NCBI RefSeq assembly: GCF_013407835.1
Contig: NZ_JACCBI010000001.1
Coordinates: 1,860,001-1,924,000 of the forward strand
DNA from: Agromyces atrinae
GTDB taxonomy: Bacteria > Actinomycetota > Actinomycetes > Actinomycetales > Microbacteriaceae
DNA length: 64,000 nt
Direction of reading: 5' to 3'
Shown here: one piece after another, positions 44,239 to 53,356 of the stretch
Position numbering within the stretch: the stretch's first letter is position 1
Layout of the letters: every line of letters starts with the position of its first letter
Made by a program: the position numbers and the translations under genes
The notes under the pieces: generated by a model
Database searches by the model: none
Seen by the model: only the letters and a program-made list of their open reading frames with translations
Told to the model about the DNA's origin: nothing

Positions 44239-45123
44239 ATGACAGAAACCGACCCCGCCGTGCGTGTGCGCGACCTCCGCAAGGAGTACGGCCCTCTCTC
44301 CGCCGTCGACGGCGTGAGCTTCGACATCGAGCGCGGCGAGACCTTCGCGCTCCTCGGCCCGAACGGCGCGGGCAAGTCGACGACGATCGAGATCCTCGAG
44401 GGCTACCGGCACCGCACCGGCGGCGACGTGAGCGTGCTCGGCACCGACCCCGCCCGCGGCGGCCGCGACTGGAAGGCCAAGCTCGGCATCGTGCTGCAGT
44501 CCACCGCCGAGGCGGGCGTCATGACCGTCGCCGAACAGCTGCGCCACTTCGCCGGCTTCTACCCGAACCCGCGCGACGTCGACGAGGTCATCGCCGCCGT
44601 CGGCCTCGAGGCCAAGGCGAAGACCCGACTCTCGAAGCTCTCAGGCGGCCAGCGCCGCCGCGTCGACGTCGCCCTCGGCATCATCGGCCGTCCCGAACTG
44701 CTCTTCCTCGACGAACCGACGACGGGCTTCGACCCCGAGGCGCGCCGTGAGTTCTGGACCCTCATCCGGCTCTTGAAATCGGAGGGCACGACGATCCTCC
44801 TCACCACCCACTACCTCGACGAGGCCGCACAGCTGAGCGATCGCGCGGGCGTCATCGCCGGCGGCCGCCTCATCGACATCGGCAGCATCGACGAGATCGG
44901 CGGGCAGGAGGCACGCATTCCGATCGTGCGATGGCGGGATGTCGCGGGCGCGCGTCACGAGCAGCGCACCGACGAACCGGGCCTCCTCGTCGCGTCGATC
45001 GTGCGCGAGATCGGCCGAGAACCCGACGACCTCGAGATCGTGAGACCGAGCCTCGAAGACATCTACCTCGATCTCGTCGCGAGCGTCGCGGCACCGTCAT
45101 CCGTCTCGGAGGTGACCGCATGA
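44239..45123 (+). CDS. ABC-2 type exporter, ATP-binding protein
   Basis: A 294-residue ABC ATPase of the DrrA/CcmA-like drug and lipid exporter group. Walker A LLGPNGAGKSTTIEIL, Q-loop IVLQSTAEAG, signature KLSGGQRRRVDVALGI, Walker B LLFLDEPTTGFDPEARRE, and the switch histidine in LTTHYLDEAAQLSD. A C-terminal regulatory tail of about 80 residues follows. Its TGA overlaps the ATG of the permease. First gene of a four-gene unit ending in a two-component system, an arrangement typical for antibiotic or envelope-stress exporters. CACTCT six bases before the ATG may be a weak leaderless -10 box. Confidence 0.94.
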   Translation: MTETDPAVRVRDLRKEYGPLSAVDGVSFDIERGETFALLGPNGAGKSTTIEILEGYRHRTGGDVSVLGTDPARGGRDWKAKLGIVLQSTAEAGVMTVAEQLRHFAGFYPNPRDVDEVIAAVGLEAKAKTRLSKLSGGQRRRVDVALGIIGRPELLFLDEPTTGFDPEARREFWTLIRLLKSEGTTILLTTHYLDEAAQLSDRAGVIAGGRLIDIGSIDEIGGQEARIPIVRWRDVAGARHEQRTDEPGLLVASIVREIGREPDDLEIVRPSLEDIYLDLVASVAAPSSVSEVTA

Positions 45124-45977
45124 GCGCCACGACCACGAGCCGGGCCGATGCCCGCGCGATCACGCACCGCCCGCTCGGAGCCGTCGCCGCCTCGCGCGTC
45201 GGCTACGAGGTGAAGAGCTACTTCCGTTCGCTCGACACCGTGTTCTTCACGTTCCTCTTCCCGCTCATCATGCTCTCGATCTTCTCGGCCGCGTTCAGCT
45301 CGTCGGGCGACATCACGGCGGGGCCGGACGGTGAGGGCATCTCGGTCGCGGCCTACTACCTGCCCGGCATGCTCGCCGCGGGAATGCTGCTCTCGGGCGT
45401 GCAGAACCTCGCCGTCGACATCGCCATGGAGAAGAGCGACGGCACGCTCAAGCGACTCGGCGGAACCCCGCTCTCGCCGACCGCGTACTTCCTCGGCAAG
45501 ATGGGCCAGGTCTTCGTGACGGGCATCGCGCAGGCCGCGCTGTTGCTCGTCGTCGCGGTCGTCGTTCTCGACATCTCGCTGCCGACCGAAGCGTCGTCGT
45601 GGCTCACGTTCGCGTGGGTGTTCGTGCTCGGCGTCATCACATCGGCACTGCTCGGCATCGCCCTCTCGGCGCTGCCGCGGTCGGGCCGCAGCGCGACGGC
45701 CGTCGTCGTGCCGATCCTGCTCATCCTGCAGTTCATCTCGGGCGTCTACCTGCAGTTCTACGCACTGCCCGAGTGGATGCAGAACATCGCGAGCATCTTC
45801 CCGCTCAAGTGGATGGCCCAGGGCATGCGCGCCGTCTTCCTCCCCGAGGAGTTCGCCGCGCTCGAGCAGAACGGCGTGTGGGATCTCGGTGCCGTCGGCA
45901 TCGCGCTCCTCGTCTGGCTCGTCATCGGTGTCGTCGTGAGCCGCATCACGTTCCGCTGGATCCGGCGCGACGCGTGA
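45120..45977 (+). CDS. ABC-2 type exporter, permease
   Basis: A 285-residue ABC-2 permease with six helices. After a cytoplasmic head, the first helix is VFFTFLFPLIMLSIFSAAF. YYLPGMLAAGMLLSGVQNLAVD, EKSDGTLKRLGGTPLSPTAYF (coupling region) and PILLILQFISGVYLQF are typical. It pairs with the ATPase encoded upstream, and a GTGA overlap links it to the histidine kinase gene. Substrate unknown. Confidence 0.93.
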   Translation: MSATTTSRADARAITHRPLGAVAASRVGYEVKSYFRSLDTVFFTFLFPLIMLSIFSAAFSSSGDITAGPDGEGISVAAYYLPGMLAAGMLLSGVQNLAVDIAMEKSDGTLKRLGGTPLSPTAYFLGKMGQVFVTGIAQAALLLVVAVVVLDISLPTEASSWLTFAWVFVLGVITSALLGIALSALPRSGRSATAVVVPILLILQFISGVYLQFYALPEWMQNIASIFPLKWMAQGMRAVFLPEEFAALEQNGVWDLGAVGIALLVWLVIGVVVSRITFRWIRRDA

Positions 45978-47170
45978 GCGACGGGTGGAAGGTCGTCGCC
46001 GACGACGCTCGACGGGTGAGCCGCATCTGGTGGGACCTCGCGCTCACCGGCGTCGCACTCATCGTCGCCGGCATCGCGGCCCTCGACCCGCCCTACGGCA
46101 CGCGCGAGTACGCGCTCGCCGCCGTGCTCGCCGGATTCGTCGCCGCCTGGTTCGTCTACGGCCGTTCGCGGGTGGGCGCGGCGCCGGGCCGCGGGGATGT
46201 CGTGTACACCGTCATCCTCATCGCGTTCGTTCTCGCGGCCGTCTCGCTCGAGCCGGCCGCGGCGACGCTGCAGACGGTCGTCTACCCGCTCGTCTGGGTG
46301 CTCGCGGACTCGATGCGCGGCGCGATCATGGGCAACGTCGGCGTCGCCCTCGCGGTCGTCGCGGGGTACATCGTGCGCTTCGGCGTCGATGGCGTGGTGT
46401 CGGGACTCGCGGTCGGCGCCCTCTCGATCACGTTCAGCTTCGCCATGGGCCTCTGGATCACACGTATCGGCGAGTTCGGCGAGGAGCGCGCGCGACTGCT
46501 CGAGGAGCTGCAGGCCGCGCAAGGCGAGCTCGCCGTGCTGCATCGCGAGGCCGGAGTGACGAGCGAGCGGGCACGGTTGGCGCGCGAGATCCACGACACG
46601 ATCGCTCAGAGCCTCACGGGACTCGTCATGGTCGCGCAGCGCACGGCGACCCGGCTCGACGGCGAGGCGGATGTCGCGGGCGCGCGCTCCGACATCGACC
46701 TGATCGAGACGATGGCCCGTGACGCGCTCACCGAGGCGCGCGGCCTCGTCGCGACGCTCACACCCGTCGGCGTCGATTCGACCCTCGCCGAGGCGCTCGA
46801 ACGCCTCGCCCGCTCCTTCGAGCGCGAGACCGGGGTGCGGGTCGAGACGGATGTCACGGGCGACGCTCTCGGACGCGAACTCGAAGTCGTGTTCCTGCGC
46901 TGCGCCCAGGAGGGGCTCGCGAACGTACGGAAGCACGCCCGGGCGACGTCGGCACGCATCGCCGTCGAGGTCACGGGCGACGACGCCCGCCTGACGGTCG
47001 TCGACGACGGCGTCGGGCCGGGCGCCGCGGTCTCGGGCGGCGGCTTCGGGCTCGCGGGCATGGCTGACCGCCTCGAACTCGTCGGCGGACGCGTCTCGTT
47101 CGCGTCCGGGCCGAGTGGCGGAGCGACCCTCACCGTCGTCGCTCCCCTGTCGACGAGGATGGACGCATGA
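45974..47170 (+). CDS. Sensor histidine kinase (NarL-type HisKA_3)
   Basis: A 398-residue kinase with six N-terminal membrane helices (about residues 20-170), no large external sensor, a coiled-coil linker (EEERARLLEELQAAQGELAVLHREAG region), the phosphoacceptor box EIHDTIAQSLTGLVM and a GHKL ATPase domain with LRCAQEGLANVRKHA, VVDDGVGPG and GFGLAGMADRL. GTG at 45974 is set by overlap with the permease stop. This intramembrane-sensing layout, beside an ABC-2 exporter, suggests it senses the exporter substrate or envelope damage and controls the exporter. Confidence 0.93.
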   Translation: MSDGWKVVADDARRVSRIWWDLALTGVALIVAGIAALDPPYGTREYALAAVLAGFVAAWFVYGRSRVGAAPGRGDVVYTVILIAFVLAAVSLEPAAATLQTVVYPLVWVLADSMRGAIMGNVGVALAVVAGYIVRFGVDGVVSGLAVGALSITFSFAMGLWITRIGEFGEERARLLEELQAAQGELAVLHREAGVTSERARLAREIHDTIAQSLTGLVMVAQRTATRLDGEADVAGARSDIDLIETMARDALTEARGLVATLTPVGVDSTLAEALERLARSFERETGVRVETDVTGDALGRELEVVFLRCAQEGLANVRKHARATSARIAVEVTGDDARLTVVDDGVGPGAAVSGGGFGLAGMADRLELVGGRVSFASGPSGGATLTVVAPLSTRMDA

Positions 47171-47796
47171 GTGTCATCCGTGTTCTCGTCGCCGACGACC
47201 ACCCCGTCGTCCGGGCTGGGATCGCGGGGCTCTTCGCGGCGGAGTCCGACATCGACGTCGTCGGTCAGGCGGCCGACGGTCACGAGGCCGTGCGGCTCGC
47301 CGCGGATCTCCGCCCCGACCTCGTGCTCATGGACCTCCGCATGCCGGGACTCGACGGTGTCGAGGCGACGGCGGCGATCATCGCGGCCGACCCTGCGGTG
47401 CACGTGCTCGTGCTGACGACCTACGAGACCGACGAGCACATCGTCGGCGCGATCGAGGCGGGCGCGAGCGGATACCTCGTGAAGGCCGCCCCGCACGATG
47501 AACTTCTCGCGGGTGTGCGTTCGGTCGCCGCCGGCGAGACGGTTCTCGCTCCGTCGATCGCGGCACGGCTCGTGCGGCGTGTGCGCACGGAATCGGCCAC
47601 GCCCGTGTCGCTCTCGCCGCGCGAGCTCGACGTGCTGCGGCTCGTCGCGGCCGGGCGCTCGAACCCCGAGATCGCCGCCGAGCTCTTCATCGGCGAGGCG
47701 ACCGTGAAGACGCACCTCGTGCACGCCTTCGAGAAGCTCGAGGTGAACGACCGCACGCGTGCGGTGACGCGCGCGATGGAGCTCGGGCTGCTCTGA
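47167..47796 (+). CDS. NarL/LuxR-family response regulator
   Basis: A 209-residue regulator: receiver domain VLVADDHPVVRAGIAGLF with acidic pocket and phosphoacceptor Asp in LVLMDLRMPGLDGVE, conserved Thr/Lys in VLTTYETDE and YLVKAAPHDE, then the LuxR helix-turn-helix LSPRELDVLRLVAAGRSNPEIAAELFIGEATVKTH (read as SPRELDVLRLVAAGRSN and GEATVKTHLVHAFEKL). ATG overlaps the kinase stop. Cognate partner of the preceding kinase. Convergent with the PspC-linked regulator; a family 3 repeat lies between. Confidence 0.94.
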   Translation: MSVIRVLVADDHPVVRAGIAGLFAAESDIDVVGQAADGHEAVRLAADLRPDLVLMDLRMPGLDGVEATAAIIAADPAVHVLVLTTYETDEHIVGAIEAGASGYLVKAAPHDELLAGVRSVAAGETVLAPSIAARLVRRVRTESATPVSLSPRELDVLRLVAAGRSNPEIAAELFIGEATVKTHLVHAFEKLEVNDRTRAVTRAMELGLL

Positions 47797-47829
47797 GCGG
47801 TGGGTACGGCGCGGCGGGCACGGCGTGCG

Positions 47830-47891
47830 GGAGTGCCGATTCCGTGCACGAGTGCCGCTCGAGCGGCACTCTCGCGCGCGAACGGCACTCC
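47830..47891. repeat. Nested palindromic repeat, family 3, copy 2
   Basis: Outer arms GGAGTGCCG and CGGCACTCC (47830-47838, 47883-47891) around a perfect 22-base palindrome with arms GAGTGCCGCTC (47850-47871). Same 62-base length and layout as copy 1 at 27751-27812. Lies between two convergent response regulator genes. Confidence 0.82.
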
Positions 47892-47917
47892 TCCGGGGAG
47901 GATTGAGCGCGAGGGTG

Positions 47918-48592
47918 CTACAAGAGCTTCCGCGCCGTCGCCCACGCCGTGAGCTCGTGCCGGCTCGAGAGCTGGAGCTTCCGCAGCACGGCCGAGACGT
48001 GCGACTCGACGGTCTTCGTCGAGATGTAGAGCTCGGAGGCGACCTCTTTGTAGGCGTAGCCGCGCGCGATGAGGCGCATGACCTCCTGCTCGCGCGCCGA
48101 CAACCGGTCGAGTTCGTCGGTCGTCGTCGCCGTCTCGCCCGAGACGACGCCGAACGCGTCGAGCACGAAGCCCGCGAGCCGAGGCGAGAAGACCGCGTCG
48201 CCGCCCGCGACGGCGCGCACGGCCGAGCTGACGTCCGACCCCGACGAGCCCTTGGTGATGTACCCGCGCGCGCCGGCACGGATGACTCCCACGACGTCTT
48301 CGGCAGAGTCCGAGACGCTCAGCGCGAGGAAGCGCGTGCCCGGCACGAGGGGCGCAGCCCTGCGCAGCACGTCGGCTCCGCCGCTCGCGGGGGTCGCCGC
48401 TCCGGGCAGGTGCACGTCGAGCAGCACGACGTCGGGAACCGTCTCGGTGATGACGGCGACGGCCGAGTCGACGTCGTGCGCCTCGCCGACGACCTCGATC
48501 GACGCATCGAGATCGGCCTTGAGACCCGAGCGGAAGATCGAGTGGTCGTCGACGACGACGACACGTGTCGTGGGCGGAAGTGAATCAGGCAC
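47918..48592 (-). CDS. NarL/LuxR-family response regulator (PspC-linked)
   Basis: A 224-residue regulator with receiver VVVVDDHSIFRSGLKADLD, phosphoacceptor Asp in VVLLDVHLPGA, and the C-terminal LuxR domain LSAREQEVMRLIARGYAYKEVA and STKTVESHVSAVLRKLQLSS. GTG at 48592 overlaps the kinase stop by eight bases and has GGAG six bases upstream. Partner of the PspC-domain kinase encoded just upstream. Likely target: the divergent PspC membrane protein genes (inference). Confidence 0.92.
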   Translation of the reverse strand: MPDSLPPTTRVVVVDDHSIFRSGLKADLDASIEVVGEAHDVDSAVAVITETVPDVVLLDVHLPGAATPASGGADVLRRAAPLVPGTRFLALSVSDSAEDVVGVIRAGARGYITKGSSGSDVSSAVRAVAGGDAVFSPRLAGFVLDAFGVVSGETATTTDELDRLSAREQEVMRLIARGYAYKEVASELYISTKTVESHVSAVLRKLQLSSRHELTAWATARKLL

Positions 48593-49769
48593 GTCGATCT
48601 CCGGAATGTTCGAAGGACAGGTGGACCTCGGTACCGGCATCCCCCGCACCCGGACCGACGCGGGCCGAACCGCCCGCGCGCTTCATGCGGCCGATGATCG
48701 ACTCGCGCACTCCGAGCCGGTCGCTCGGCACGTCGGAGGGGTCGAAGCCGGGGCCGCGGTCGCGGATGAAGACGTCGACGGTGTCGCCCGCGCCCTCGAT
48801 GTAGACCGAGATGTCGCCGCCGGCGTGCCGGGCCGCATTGAGCATCGCCTCGCGGGCGGCCGATGCCAGCTCGCCGCTCGCGCGCTCGGTCGATGAGCCG
48901 ACGACGACGACGTCGACGCGCACGGCGTAGTCGAGTTCGAGCGCTGCGGCGAAGTCGCGCAGGTCGGTGCCGAGGTCGCTGTCGGCGGGGCTGTCGGCGG
49001 CGTAGAGCCAGGCGCGGAGCTCGCGTTCCTGGGCGCGCGCGATGCGCGCGACCTCGGTCGAGGCGCCCGCACGATTCTGGATGAGGGCGAGCGATTGCAG
49101 CACCGAATCGTGCAGGTGCGCCGCGATCTCGGAGCGCTGCTCCTCGCGGATCAATCGCGTGCGTTCGACCGTGAGCTCCCGCCACTGACGGACGAGTGCC
49201 GGCGCGAAGACGAGCCCGATCGCGACGAGGACGACGAAGGCCCCGATGACGACGACCCGCAGGTCGCCCCACGCCGGGCTCGTGAGCAGCACGATGAGGA
49301 GCGCCACGAGGATGCCGGCGACCGTCACGCGCACGGCCTTCTCGGAGCGCGGGCCCCGCACCGGATCGGCGCGGTCGATGAAGGTCGCCCACGTGCTCGC
49401 GGCGACGGCGAGCGTCGCGGCGGCGAGCGAGGGCGCGAGCCACGGCGGCACCGGCACGTCGGTGCGGAGGAACGAGCGGTCGGCGATGAGGGCGACGAGC
49501 ACCGCGATCGCCGTGAGCGCGACGAGACTCCAGGCGACCGGCACGCGGCGGTGGGTCGGTTTCGCACCGGCCTGCCACGGCATGAAGGCCCACAGCCAGA
49601 TGTAGAGCAGTGCACCCGCGCCGGCTGCAGCGCTCAGGACGACGAACGCCACACGCACGAGCGTCGGCGACCAGCCGAGGTGCCGGGCGAGGCCCGCCGC
49701 GGTGCCCGACACGAGGCACTCGCGCGAACGCTCGAGCGGCGCGCGCAGTCGTGCGGGAACGGTGACCAT
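48585..49769 (-). CDS. PspC domain sensor histidine kinase
   Basis: A 394-residue kinase that begins with a PspC domain (RLRAPLERSRECLVSGTAAG, then GWSPTLVRVAFVVLSAAAG), followed by about four more membrane helices. The DHp box is EIAAHLHDSVLQSLALIQ and the ATPase domain has AAREAMLNAARHAGG, IRDRGPGFD and GVRESIIGRMKRAGG, the HisKA_3/NarL-type pattern. ATG at 49769 is used; a TTG at 49781 would extend it by four residues. Related PspC-kinases in actinobacteria answer envelope stress. Divergent from another PspC-domain gene 115 bases away. Confidence 0.92.
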   Translation of the reverse strand: MVTVPARLRAPLERSRECLVSGTAAGLARHLGWSPTLVRVAFVVLSAAAGAGALLYIWLWAFMPWQAGAKPTHRRVPVAWSLVALTAIAVLVALIADRSFLRTDVPVPPWLAPSLAAATLAVAASTWATFIDRADPVRGPRSEKAVRVTVAGILVALLIVLLTSPAWGDLRVVVIGAFVVLVAIGLVFAPALVRQWRELTVERTRLIREEQRSEIAAHLHDSVLQSLALIQNRAGASTEVARIARAQERELRAWLYAADSPADSDLGTDLRDFAAALELDYAVRVDVVVVGSSTERASGELASAAREAMLNAARHAGGDISVYIEGAGDTVDVFIRDRGPGFDPSDVPSDRLGVRESIIGRMKRAGGSARVGPGAGDAGTEVHLSFEHSGDRRA

Positions 49770-49883
49770 TCCAGCATCCAATCACGCGCGTCCGACTCCG
49801 GGTGCCCCGAGGCCCGAGGATCAGGGGGCGTTCAGGGATTCACCCCATAGCGGCGGGCACGGCGCGGCGGGCACGATCGAGAT

Positions 49884-51623
49884 ATGACGAACACAGCACC
49901 CTCCGACCCCGAAGCGGATGCCGCCGGAACCGAGCGCCCCGACGACGCAGCGGCATCCGCCGACGACGCGCCTCGCGGCGAGCAGTCCGGCGCACCCGGC
50001 ACGGGCCGCATCCCCCCGGAGGCCGCGGGCGCCGCGGGCCCCGACGCTACCGCGGGCGGCACCGGCTCCCGCTTCTACGACGGGCTGCGGAGCTTCGGCA
50101 TCGAGCGCCGGGCCGGCTGGCTCGGCGGGGTGTGCGCGGGAATCGCCGCGCGTCTCGGCATCGATCCGCTCATCGTCCGCGGTGTCGCCGTCGTCGCCGC
50201 CGTGCTCGCCGCCCCCGTGTTCTTCCTCTACGCCGCGGGGTGGCTGCTGCTGCCCGACACCGACGGCCGCATCCACCTCGAACGACTGCTGCGCGGGAAG
50301 TTCGACCCCGCTCTCATCGGCATCGGCTTGCTCCTCCTCGCGAGCTTCTTCCCGGTGACGCAGGCGTTCTGGAGCGTCGCCTCACCGATCGTGCTCTCGG
50401 GCCCGTGGTGGCCGATCTCGTCGGTCATCGCGCCCGCAGCGGTCGGGTTCTGGAATGTGCTCGTCTCTCTCGCGATCGTCGGACTCATCATCTGGGTCAT
50501 CGTCACTGCGACCAAGAACTCCCGGGGCGGGGGGTCTGTGCCCGCAGCGCGAACGGCTTCCGCGCCCGGTGCCGCCGCCGCTCCGGGTACCACTCCCGCA
50601 CCGTCATCCGTCGCCTTCACCGCACCCGTCGAGCCCGCCCCCGCCGAGCCCGCCCCGCCCGCCGAGCCGGGCGCAGCGGGCGAGACCTACGCCGACTTCG
50701 AGGAGTGGAAGCGCGCGCAAGACGCGTGGCGAGCGGATGTCGCCGACTGGAAGCGACGCCAGGCCGATGCCGACCGTGCGGCCCGAGCCCAGTGGGCCGC
50801 CGAGAACCGCGCACGAGCGGCGGAGCTCCGCGTCGCCGGAGACGCCGCGCGTGCGGCCCGTCGCGCCGCGAACCCGCGCACGAGCTTCGCGTTCGTCGCC
50901 CTCGCGCTCGGAACCGCCCTCGTCGCGGGAACGGCCGTCGCGCTCTTCTCCCTCGGCGAATCGCCGGTCGCCGACTACGCGGGAACGCTCGGAGTGCTCG
51001 TCGCAGCCGGGGTGACGGGATTCGCGATGGTCATCGCGGGTGTCATCCGCCGTCGCAGCGGATTCCTCGCGTGGATCTCGATGACGCTGCTCGTCATCGG
51101 CCTCATCGCGGCCGCCATCCCGCGCACCGGCGAGCTCGTCGGCGTGACCGCGTGGGTGCAGCCGGTCGCCGGCGAGACCCGGTCCCTCGTGCAGCCCCTC
51201 GGCAGCCTGTCGATCACCGCCGATGCACGGAACGGCGTGAACGGCGACCCGTCGTCGCTCGAGGTGCAGAAAATCTGGGGCGACACCAACATCAACGTCT
51301 ACGGCGACCTCACGGTCGTCATCACCGCCACTCTGCAGAACGGAAACCTCTCGATGTTCAGCTCCGACTACGACGGCAACCCCATCGAGGCGGGCGAGAT
51401 CACCCGCGAATCAGTCAACGGCGTCGACCGTCACCGCGTCGTGCTCGGCGACCCGACCCGCGTGCCCGACCTCACCATCGACCTCACGCAATCGACCGGT
51501 TCCGTCTGGATCCAGTACATGGAGCTCGAGGCGAGCACCTCGCAGCAGATGTCGCCGGGTGCCCAGCTCGAGATGACCCCGGAAGTTCAGCTTCAGATGA
51601 CCCCGGAAGGAGTGACCCGATGA
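49884..51623 (+). CDS. PspC domain-containing membrane protein
   Basis: A 579-residue protein. A disordered Ala/Pro/Asp-rich head (1-60) leads to a PspC domain (RRAGWLGGVCAGIAARLGID and RGVAVVAAVLAAPVFFLYAAGW, about 70-130), more helices, an Ala/Pro linker, a charged coiled-coil segment (EEWKRAQDAWRADVADWKRR, about 272-330), four further helices and a C-terminal beta-rich domain of the DUF4097/LiaF-like kind (LGSLSITADARNG, TNINVYGDLTVVI). It ends with short repeats MSPGAQLEMTPEVQLQMTPEG. Such PspC-plus-beta-helix proteins are membrane stress sensors or effectors. Overlaps the next gene (ATGA). Confidence 0.85.
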   Translation: MTNTAPSDPEADAAGTERPDDAAASADDAPRGEQSGAPGTGRIPPEAAGAAGPDATAGGTGSRFYDGLRSFGIERRAGWLGGVCAGIAARLGIDPLIVRGVAVVAAVLAAPVFFLYAAGWLLLPDTDGRIHLERLLRGKFDPALIGIGLLLLASFFPVTQAFWSVASPIVLSGPWWPISSVIAPAAVGFWNVLVSLAIVGLIIWVIVTATKNSRGGGSVPAARTASAPGAAAAPGTTPAPSSVAFTAPVEPAPAEPAPPAEPGAAGETYADFEEWKRAQDAWRADVADWKRRQADADRAARAQWAAENRARAAELRVAGDAARAARRAANPRTSFAFVALALGTALVAGTAVALFSLGESPVADYAGTLGVLVAAGVTGFAMVIAGVIRRRSGFLAWISMTLLVIGLIAAAIPRTGELVGVTAWVQPVAGETRSLVQPLGSLSITADARNGVNGDPSSLEVQKIWGDTNINVYGDLTVVITATLQNGNLSMFSSDYDGNPIEAGEITRESVNGVDRHRVVLGDPTRVPDLTIDLTQSTGSVWIQYMELEASTSQQMSPGAQLEMTPEVQLQMTPEGVTR

Positions 51624-52027
51624 GCGACGACACGACGCGACCGCTCGACACCGAGCGCCTCGACACCGGCGTCGACTCGGGCGTCGACGATGCCGAGACC
51701 CTCGTACTCGAGCCGGCCGCCGAGACCGAGCAGACGTGGGCACAGCCGCCGTACGTCGAGGCGGCGACCCCGGTAGCCGCGGCGGCACCGGTCGAGCGCC
51801 CGCGCGTGCGGTGGGCCGGCATCCTCTGGGGTCTCGTCTTTACAGCGACCGCCGCGATCGCGATCGCGTTGCTCGTCGACCCCGTGCGTCGCGACGATGC
51901 CGATGTGTGGCTCCGCACGCAGACCCCCGGAACGATCGCGCTCTACGGTCTGCTCGCGCTCGGCGCGATCATCCTCGTGTCGGGCCTCGTGGGAGTCATC
52001 CGTCGCCTGCAGCGCCGCACCCCCTAG
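51620..52027 (+). CDS. Small two-helix membrane protein
   Basis: A 135-residue protein with an acidic, disordered cytoplasmic head (DTERLDTGVDSGVDDAETLV) and two hydrophobic helices (about 67-86 and 103-125), ending in a basic tail RRLQRRTP. No family recognised. Translationally coupled to the PspC protein and therefore probably a partner in the same membrane-stress unit. A family 1 palindromic repeat lies 30 bases after the stop. Confidence 0.75.
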   Translation: MSDDTTRPLDTERLDTGVDSGVDDAETLVLEPAAETEQTWAQPPYVEAATPVAAAAPVERPRVRWAGILWGLVFTATAAIAIALLVDPVRRDDADVWLRTQTPGTIALYGLLALGAIILVSGLVGVIRRLQRRTP

Positions 52028-52056
52028 CACCCCACCACCCCCGCCAACCAACCCCC

Positions 52057-52117
52057 GTCTCGGCGTCACGTTTGCGCTCTTCGCGCCCCGCGAACAGCAC
52101 AAACGTGACGCCGAGAC
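52057..52117. repeat. Long palindromic repeat, family 1, copy C
   Basis: Arms starting GTCTCGGCGTCACGTTTG (52057-52074) and its complement (52100-52117), continuing inward with two mismatches to a five-base loop. It is the most decayed copy. Lies between convergent ends of the small membrane protein and murB. Confidence 0.82.
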
Positions 52118-52164
52118 TGTTGTGCGGGGTGCGCGGGAGCACGGCGGCGCAGCGGAGCGCGGCG

Positions 52165-53346
52165 CTAGAGCTCGATGCCGACGAAGACGGGCTCGGGCAC
52201 GATCGTGATGCCGAACTCGGCGTTGACGCGCGACTGCACGAAGCGCGCAAGCTGCGCGATCTCCTCGGCCGAGGCTCCCCCACGGTTCACGAGTGCGAGC
52301 GTGTGCTTCGACGAGATCGCCGCGCGCGAACCCGGCAGCGCGAACCCGCGACGGATGCCGGACTGCTCGATCAACCACGCGGCCGAGAGCTTCACGAGCT
52401 CTTCGCCGGGGGCGACGGGCTGGGGCGCCGGCTCATCCGACGACTGGAAGGCGAGGAAAGCGTCGAGCGGGCTCTCGGCCGCGACCGAACCGAGCGGCAC
52501 GATCTCGTCGGCGACCTCGGGCGCGAGGTACCAGCGCGGAGCCGAGGCAGGCAGCGTGCGCGCGACGCGTTCGGTCACGACGGGGTTCGTGAAGAAGGAA
52601 CCCGCGCTCACCGAATCGGGGTCGTCGGGGTCGAGCACCATGCCCTTGCCCGCGCGCAGTTCGAGCACGGTCCGACGCACATCGGCGATGGGAACCCGGT
52701 CGCCGAGTTGCACGCCGAGGGCCGTCGCGAGCTGCGCGTAGGCGATGGGTTCGCCGAGCGATTCGCCGAGAACGGCGCGCTCCGCGGTCGTGTCGGCGAG
52801 GTCGAGCTCGACGGAGAGGACGATGCCCTCGAGGCCCGACTTCAGCACGGAGCTGCGGTATCCGAGTTCGAGCTCGGCCGCCGTCATCCGCCGCACCTCG
52901 CCGTCGTCCGCGTCGAGGAACTCGATCGCGACGAGGTGATCCGAGAGCTCCTGCCCGTACGCGCCGATGTTCTGCACGGGAGCCGCGCCCATGAGGCCCG
53001 GGATGCCCGAGAGCGCCTCGAGCCCGCTCCATCCGCGCTGCACCGAGTAGGCGACGAACTCGTCCCACGGCTCGCCCGCCTGCACGCGCACTCGCGCGCG
53101 GCCGGGCTCGTCGACGGGAAGCACCTCGATGCCGCGCGTCGCGACACGGATGACCGCTCCCTCGAATCCGTCGTCGCCGACGAGCACGTTCGAGCCGCCG
53201 CCGAGCACGAGCCACTGCTCCTCGCTCGCCCAGACGTCGCGCGCGAGGTCGACGAGGTCGCGCTGCGTCGTCGCCGTCACGAGTCGCTCGGGACGCCCGC
53301 CGACGCGCAGCGTCGTGAGCTCGGCAAGAGGCGGGGCGGATGACAC
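52165..53346 (-). CDS. murB: UDP-N-acetylmuramate dehydrogenase
   Basis: A 393-residue MurB, the FAD enzyme reducing UDP-GlcNAc-enolpyruvate to UDP-MurNAc in peptidoglycan synthesis. FAD-binding parts are LTTLRVGGRPERLVTATT and WLVLGGGSNVLVGDDGF; GLEALSGIPGLMGAAPVQNIGAYGQE (GIPGLMGAAPVQNIGAYG) is the classic substrate loop; YRSSVLKSG, GSFFTNPVV (catalytic Ser) and the C-terminal SKHTLALVNRG are present. It is longer than E. coli MurB and of the type without the Tyr-loop deletion. GTG at 53346 has GAGG seven bases upstream. Ten bases after a MaoC gene, as is usual in actinobacteria. Confidence 0.96.
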   Translation of the reverse strand: MSSAPPLAELTTLRVGGRPERLVTATTQRDLVDLARDVWASEEQWLVLGGGSNVLVGDDGFEGAVIRVATRGIEVLPVDEPGRARVRVQAGEPWDEFVAYSVQRGWSGLEALSGIPGLMGAAPVQNIGAYGQELSDHLVAIEFLDADDGEVRRMTAAELELGYRSSVLKSGLEGIVLSVELDLADTTAERAVLGESLGEPIAYAQLATALGVQLGDRVPIADVRRTVLELRAGKGMVLDPDDPDSVSAGSFFTNPVVTERVARTLPASAPRWYLAPEVADEIVPLGSVAAESPLDAFLAFQSSDEPAPQPVAPGEELVKLSAAWLIEQSGIRRGFALPGSRAAISSKHTLALVNRGGASAEEIAQLARFVQSRVNAEFGITIVPEPVFVGIEL

Positions 53347-53356
53347 GAGCAGGCCT

